From assembly GCF_003751605.1 (NCBI RefSeq), contig NZ_RJVJ01000002.1, positions 930,001 through 994,000 on the forward strand: DNA of 64,000 nucleotides, in the 5' to 3' direction. The position numbers and the translations under genes were made by a program. Each line of letters starts with the position of its first letter. The first letter of the stretch is position 1. Below the pieces are notes generated by a model. It saw only the letters and a list, made by a program, of their open reading frames with translations. It searched no databases and was not told the origin of the DNA. The stretch is from Kitasatospora cineracea. Lineage in GTDB: Bacteria > Actinomycetota > Actinomycetes > Streptomycetales > Streptomycetaceae. This document shows positions 60,281-64,000 of the stretch, piece after piece.

Positions 60281-61176
60281 TGACCGCCCGGCTGGGCCTC
60301 GGCACCTACCGCTGTCACGATGTGGCCGAGGCCGCAGTGAGGGCCGCTTCCCGGGGTGCCGACTGGGTGGATACCGCGCCCAACTACGGGGGTGGTCGGG
60401 CGGAGGCGGCACTGGCCCTGGTTCTGGCGGCGTATCCGGATCTCCGCGTCTCCACGAAGGCGGGTTTCGTCCCTCCCGGTGCCGGGCGGACCGGCGTGCG
60501 CGCCGGTGCGCTCTCCGCCGGTGCTGCCGAACGCGGGCACTGCCTGGCACCTGACTACATCGCCTGGCAGGTCGCCCGTAGCAGGCGCGTGCTCGGCCGC
60601 ATCCCCGACGTCGTGTTCCTGCACAACCCGGAACACGACTGTCAGGAGGACGAGATCGCCGGCCGGCTCCACTCCGCGTTCCTCGCCTTGGAGGAGGCGT
60701 GCAACCAGCGCGTCATCAATTCCTACGGAGTATCTACCTGGCGCGGTTTCAGCAGCGGGCTCTTCGACGTACCCGCCCTGCTCGAACTCGCGACCAAGGC
60801 CGGCGGCCCGCAGCACCACCTACGAGCTGTCCAACTCCCCGTCTCCCTCATCCACCTCGGCGCCGTCGCCCAGGCCCTCGACGGACACGGCCCGCTGGTC
60901 GATGCCCCGGCTGCGGGACTGGAGGTGTTCGCCTCCGCCCCGCTCCACGGTGGCGAGATCCCCGGCCTCGTGACCCGCGAGCTGACCGACCTGATCAGCC
61001 CCGGCAGCACGCCCGCGCAGGCTGCCCTCGCCGTCGTCGCCTCGACCACCGGAGTGGGACGCGTGCTCCTGTCGACCGGGAATCCGGAACACTGGGCGCA
61101 GGCCGCCGATGCCGTCGGCCGTCCGCCGTTGTCTCCGGGCGTGCTGCGAAGGGTCGTTGATGTACTCGGAACCTGA
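60277..61176 (+). CDS. aldo/keto reductase
   Basis: A 299-residue oxidoreductase with the AKR tetrad visible: Asp and Tyr in ADWVDTAPNYGGGRAEAAL, Lys in LRVSTKAGF, His in DVVFLHNPEHD. Later pieces are EACNQRVINSYGVSTWRGFS and STPAQAALAVVASTTGVGRV. ATG at 60277 overlaps the oxygenase stop (ATGA); a second ATG follows at once. In this operon it could reduce a carbonyl formed on the peptide or on a small-molecule partner. Confidence 0.88.
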   Translation: MMTARLGLGTYRCHDVAEAAVRAASRGADWVDTAPNYGGGRAEAALALVLAAYPDLRVSTKAGFVPPGAGRTGVRAGALSAGAAERGHCLAPDYIAWQVARSRRVLGRIPDVVFLHNPEHDCQEDEIAGRLHSAFLALEEACNQRVINSYGVSTWRGFSSGLFDVPALLELATKAGGPQHHLRAVQLPVSLIHLGAVAQALDGHGPLVDAPAAGLEVFASAPLHGGEIPGLVTRELTDLISPGSTPAQAALAVVASTTGVGRVLLSTGNPEHWAQAADAVGRPPLSPGVLRRVVDVLGT

Positions 61177-61993
61177 GCCGAACACCGCCGGGCGGATGCG
61201 CAGCATGCACACCGCGGCCGCGGCGGCGTTCGACGCCGCCCCGGTCGGCTCGCGCGAAGCGTGGGGCTGGCGGGGGCGTACCCTCAGCCGCCCGGTTGCC
61301 ACGGCGTCCGGCAAGGGCTGGCTCCGCCTGGTGTCCGCACCGGCCGACCGGGCCGGTGGAAAGCTCTGGGAGGGACCGCAGGAGGCCGAGCGACTCATGC
61401 CTCCTGCGGTACCCAGGCCGCATCTGAGGGGCCGACACACCTGGACCAACGGTGAGCACGGCTACCTGGCGGAGCTGTACGACAGGATCACCGTCCCCAC
61501 CATCACCACCCACGAACCGACCCTCCGGAAGGCCCCCGACCTGGACGACGCCTGGTGGGACGGGCTCAGCACCGCTCTCGACGTCATCGCTGCCGTCCCG
61601 AGCACCCGGGTGGCGGTCCGTCAGGAGTACCTGGACCGCGCCATGCCGCAGTACCTCGGCGTCCCGGTCGACACCAGGCTGCCCGCCTGGACGACCGCCC
61701 ACGGCGACCTGCACTGGGCCAACCTCACGGGTCCGGCCCTCACGGTCCTCGACTGGGAGGGCTGGGGTGCCGCGCCCGCCGGGTACGACGCGGCACTGCT
61801 GCACTCCCACAGCCTCCTCGTGCCGGACACCGCGGCAGAGATCCGCCGGCGGCTCGGGTCCGTCCTCGACACACCGGCGGGGAGGTTCGCCGAGCTCGTG
61901 GTCATCACCGAACTCCTGCAGACCACCACCCGGGGCGACAACCTCGACCTTGAGGAGCCGCTGCGGCACAGGCTCTCCGAAATCACCGGCTGA
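61160..61993 (+). CDS. APH-fold phosphotransferase
   Basis: A 277-residue kinase-like protein. The catalytic loop is WTTAHGDLHWANLTG and the metal-binding Asp is in LTVLDWEGWGAAPAGYDAAL. The N-lobe is divergent, with LSRPVATASGKGWLRLV and a Lys in AGGKLWEGPQEAERLM that may bind ATP. ATG at 61160 lies inside the end of the reductase gene and has GAAGGG 6 bases upstream. The family phosphorylates hydroxyl groups of small molecules; here it could phosphorylate a Ser, Thr or hydroxylated residue of the peptide, or give self-protection. Confidence 0.82.
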   Translation: MYSEPEPNTAGRMRSMHTAAAAAFDAAPVGSREAWGWRGRTLSRPVATASGKGWLRLVSAPADRAGGKLWEGPQEAERLMPPAVPRPHLRGRHTWTNGEHGYLAELYDRITVPTITTHEPTLRKAPDLDDAWWDGLSTALDVIAAVPSTRVAVRQEYLDRAMPQYLGVPVDTRLPAWTTAHGDLHWANLTGPALTVLDWEGWGAAPAGYDAALLHSHSLLVPDTAAEIRRRLGSVLDTPAGRFAELVVITELLQTTTRGDNLDLEEPLRHRLSEITG

Positions 61994-62023
61994 CCGGCGC
62001 TCGGCTCTTCCCGTCGAGGACAC

Positions 62024-62061
62024 GGCCGCGCCCCCTGCCCGGAGTGGGAGGGGGCGCGGCC
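62024..62061. terminator. bidirectional hairpin
   Basis: GGCCGCGCCCCC at 62024-62035 pairs perfectly with GGGGGCGCGGCC at 62050-62061, between the convergent phosphotransferase and GH3 genes. Confidence 0.8.
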
Positions 62062-62079
62062 GGGACGCCGGACGGGCCG

Positions 62080-64000
62080 TCAGGCGGTGCGGAAGTCCGC
62101 GTGGAGGCGGCGGGTGTGGTCCAGGGTGCGGACCGGGCCGGTGAGGCGGACGGTGGCGGTGAGGCGGGGGTCGGTGCTGGAGGCGGCGAGCCGGAGTTCG
62201 AGGTCGCCCGGTTCGACGATCCGGCGGCCGTCGCGGCCGGTGAAGGAGGCGAGGTCGGCGGGGACGGTGACCCGGACCAGGGTGCGTTCGCCCGCGTCGA
62301 GGGTGATCCGGCGGTAGCCGATCAGTCGCTGCACCGGCTGGACCACGCTGGCGACGGGGTCGTGCAGGTAGAGCTGGACGGTCTCGCTGCCGGCCCGGTC
62401 GCCGGTGTTGTGCAGGGTGAAGGCGAGTTCGAAGGCGCCGTCGGTACCGGTGGCGGCCTGTTCGACGCCCAGGCCGCTCCAGTCGAAGGAGGTGTAGCCG
62501 ATGCCGTGCCCGAAGCCGAACGCCGGGGTCGGGTCGGTGCTGGAGACCTCGCTGGGTCCGGCCAGGCGGGCGGCCAGGTAGGTGGAGGGCTGCACGCCCG
62601 GGCGGGCCGGGATGCTGACGGGGAGCCGGCCGGACGGGTTGACCCGGCCGCTGAGCACGGCGGCGACCGCCTCGGTCCCGGCCTCGCCGGGGAAGAAGGT
62701 CTGCACCAGGGCGGCCGCCTCGGTGACGGCGCGGCCCAGCGCGTAAGGGCGCCCGGCCAGCAGCACCGGGACGACGGGCTTGCCGGTGTCCAGCAGCGCG
62801 TCGAGCAACTGCCGCTGCACGCCGGGGAGTTCGAGCAGCTCCACGTCGCAGCCCTCACCGCTGGTGCCGCGCCCGAACAGGCCGGCCCGGTCGCCGAGCG
62901 CGACGATCACCACGTCGGCCCGGCGGGCGGTCTCGAGCGCCTCGGCGAACCCGGAGGTGTCGGCGGTGTCGATGCCCGACCCGGCCGCCGTCCAGATCTC
63001 GCTGCCGGGGAACTCGGCCGCCAACGCCTGCCGCAGCGTGGGCAGTTCGATGCCGACCGGGGTGTCCGGGTGCTGGCTGCCGACGTGCACGGGGAAGGCG
63101 TAGCAGCCGAGCACCGAGGTCGGGGTGTCCGCGTTGGGGCCGATCAGCGCGATCCGGCGCGGGGCGCGCAGCGGCAGGGTGCCGTCGTTGCTGAGCAGCA
63201 CCACGGCCCGTTCGGCGATCTCCCGGGCCAGCTGCCGGTTCTCCGGCCGGTCCAGGTCGACGGTGCCGCGCAGCGCCCGCGGGTCGTCCAGCGGCCGGCC
63301 GGCCAGCACCGCGGGGACGGCCTGCCAGTCCTCGTCGAGCAGGCCGAGTTCGGCCTTCTGGGTCAGCACCCGGCGCAGCGCCCGGTCGATCAGCGCCTCG
63401 GGGACGGTGCCGTCCTGGACGGCCCGCAGCAGCGGTTCGCCGAAGGTCTTGACGGTGGGCAGTTCCACGTCGACGCCGCTGTCCAGGGCGAGGGCGGCGG
63501 CCTGCGCCCAGTCCCCGGCGACGCCGTGCAGCAGTTTGAGGAAGGCGATGCCGAAGTAGTCGGCGACCACCGTCCCGTCGAATCCCCAGGTGTCGCGCAG
63601 CAGCCCGGTGAGCAGTTCGCCGTCGGCGGCCGAGGGGACGCCGTCGGTGTCGGTGTAGGCGTGCATGACCGAGCGCGGGCGGCCCTCGCGGACGGCCATC
63701 TCGAACGGCGGCAGGATGACGTCGGCGCGCTCGCGGGCGCCCATCCCGACCGGGGCGAGGTTGCGTCCGGCGCGGGAGGCGGAGTACCCGGCGAAGTGCT
63801 TGAGGGTGGCGACGATGCCCGCGGACTCCAGGCCCTGCACGTAGGCGGTGGCCACCGTTCCGACCAGGTACGGGTCCTCGCCGATGGTCTCCTCGACCCG
63901 GCCCCAGCGGGCGTCGCGGACCACGTCCAGGACGGGGGCGAGGCCCTGGTGGACGCCGACCGAGCGCATGTCGCGGCCGATCGCGGCGGCCATCTCGCGG
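62080..64000 (-). CDS. GH3 glycoside hydrolase, beta-xylosidase type (partial)
   Basis: The C-terminal 639 residues of a GH3 enzyme; the start is beyond the window. Visible pieces are APVLDVVRDARWGRVEETIG, LKHFAGYSASRAGRNLAP, the nucleophile Asp in DGTVVADYFGIAFLKLLHG, the second domain (RIALIGPNADTPTSVLGCYA, VVIVALGDRAGLFGRGTSGE) and a C-terminal fibronectin-III-like domain (SETVQLYLHDPVASVVQPVQ). ADYFGIAF resembles beta-xylosidase/arabinosidase members more than the SDW of beta-glucosidases. No signal peptide can be judged. With the GH10 and GH11 xylanases it would finish xylo-oligosaccharide breakdown. Confidence 0.9.
   Translation of the reverse strand, partial: REMAAAIGRDMRSVGVHQGLAPVLDVVRDARWGRVEETIGEDPYLVGTVATAYVQGLESAGIVATLKHFAGYSASRAGRNLAPVGMGARERADVILPPFEMAVREGRPRSVMHAYTDTDGVPSAADGELLTGLLRDTWGFDGTVVADYFGIAFLKLLHGVAGDWAQAAALALDSGVDVELPTVKTFGEPLLRAVQDGTVPEALIDRALRRVLTQKAELGLLDEDWQAVPAVLAGRPLDDPRALRGTVDLDRPENRQLAREIAERAVVLLSNDGTLPLRAPRRIALIGPNADTPTSVLGCYAFPVHVGSQHPDTPVGIELPTLRQALAAEFPGSEIWTAAGSGIDTADTSGFAEALETARRADVVIVALGDRAGLFGRGTSGEGCDVELLELPGVQRQLLDALLDTGKPVVPVLLAGRPYALGRAVTEAAALVQTFFPGEAGTEAVAAVLSGRVNPSGRLPVSIPARPGVQPSTYLAARLAGPSEVSSTDPTPAFGFGHGIGYTSFDWSGLGVEQAATGTDGAFELAFTLHNTGDRAGSETVQLYLHDPVASVVQPVQRLIGYRRITLDAGERTLVRVTVPADLASFTGRDGRRIVEPGDLELRLAASSTDPRLTATVRLTGPVRTLDHTRRLHADFRTA

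Overview
The window looks like a piece of a streptomycete chromosome (Streptomyces or Kitasatospora). G+C is very high, third codon positions are almost all G or C, GTG and TTG starts are common, and stop/start overlaps of the GTGA and ATGA type are frequent. Secreted xylan- and mannan-degrading enzymes, a class F sortase, Scr1/DUF397-type genes and TPR-XRE regulators fit the same group. No rRNA, tRNA or CRISPR array was seen.

Layout. 1-2.6 kb: edge of a peptide-type ABC transporter, a LuxR regulator with a degenerate receiver, and a small membrane protein. 2.8-8.3 kb: five translationally coupled genes (ATC-hydrolase-like, asparagine-synthase-like, flavin reductase, HpaB-type flavin monooxygenase, methyltransferase) that look like a small specialised-metabolite pathway, followed by an XRE regulator, an MFS exporter and an aromatic-acid-exporter-like protein (8.3-12 kb). 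12.1-16 kb: secreted protein plus sortase, and an ABC-2 type transporter. 16.2-20.7 kb: GH11 xylanase with CBM2, GH5 mannanase and a sugar-binding lipoprotein. 20.9-30.4 kb: htpG joined in frame to a methyltransferase with no stop between them, RNase HI, an MFS/XRE divergent pair, a cold-shock protein, a RibD-like reductase, an alpha/beta hydrolase and a small Cys protein. 30.5-33.6 kb: pntAB transhydrogenase behind a possible Rex site. 33.7-38 kb: two convergent two-component systems. 38-42.6 kb: an MMPL protein, and an amidase divergent from a TetR regulator.

42.7-52.5 kb is an accessory region. It holds one complete and two broken copies of the same IS5-type element, a lower-G+C ABC transporter operon lying between two of them, gene remnants, a SigE-family sigma factor coupled to a PASTA membrane protein, and an XRE/DUF397 protein fused in one reading frame. 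52.6-54.4 kb is a free-standing condensation-domain protein whose C-terminus sits in another frame. 54.7-56 kb is a GH10 xylanase with tandem TTTCGAAA boxes in its leader.

56.6-62 kb is the most interesting block. A TPR-XRE regulator and a methyltransferase are divergent from a 46-residue peptide gene with a strong ribosome binding site. The peptide gene is followed at once by a JmjC/cupin_8 oxygenase, an aldo/keto reductase and an APH-fold phosphotransferase. This has the layout of a RiPP locus but carries none of the usual lanthipeptide, lasso, graspetide or radical-SAM enzymes. The window ends inside a GH3 enzyme of beta-xylosidase type, which with the GH10 and GH11 enzymes makes a xylan-utilisation theme marked by repeated CGAAA/TTTCG boxes.
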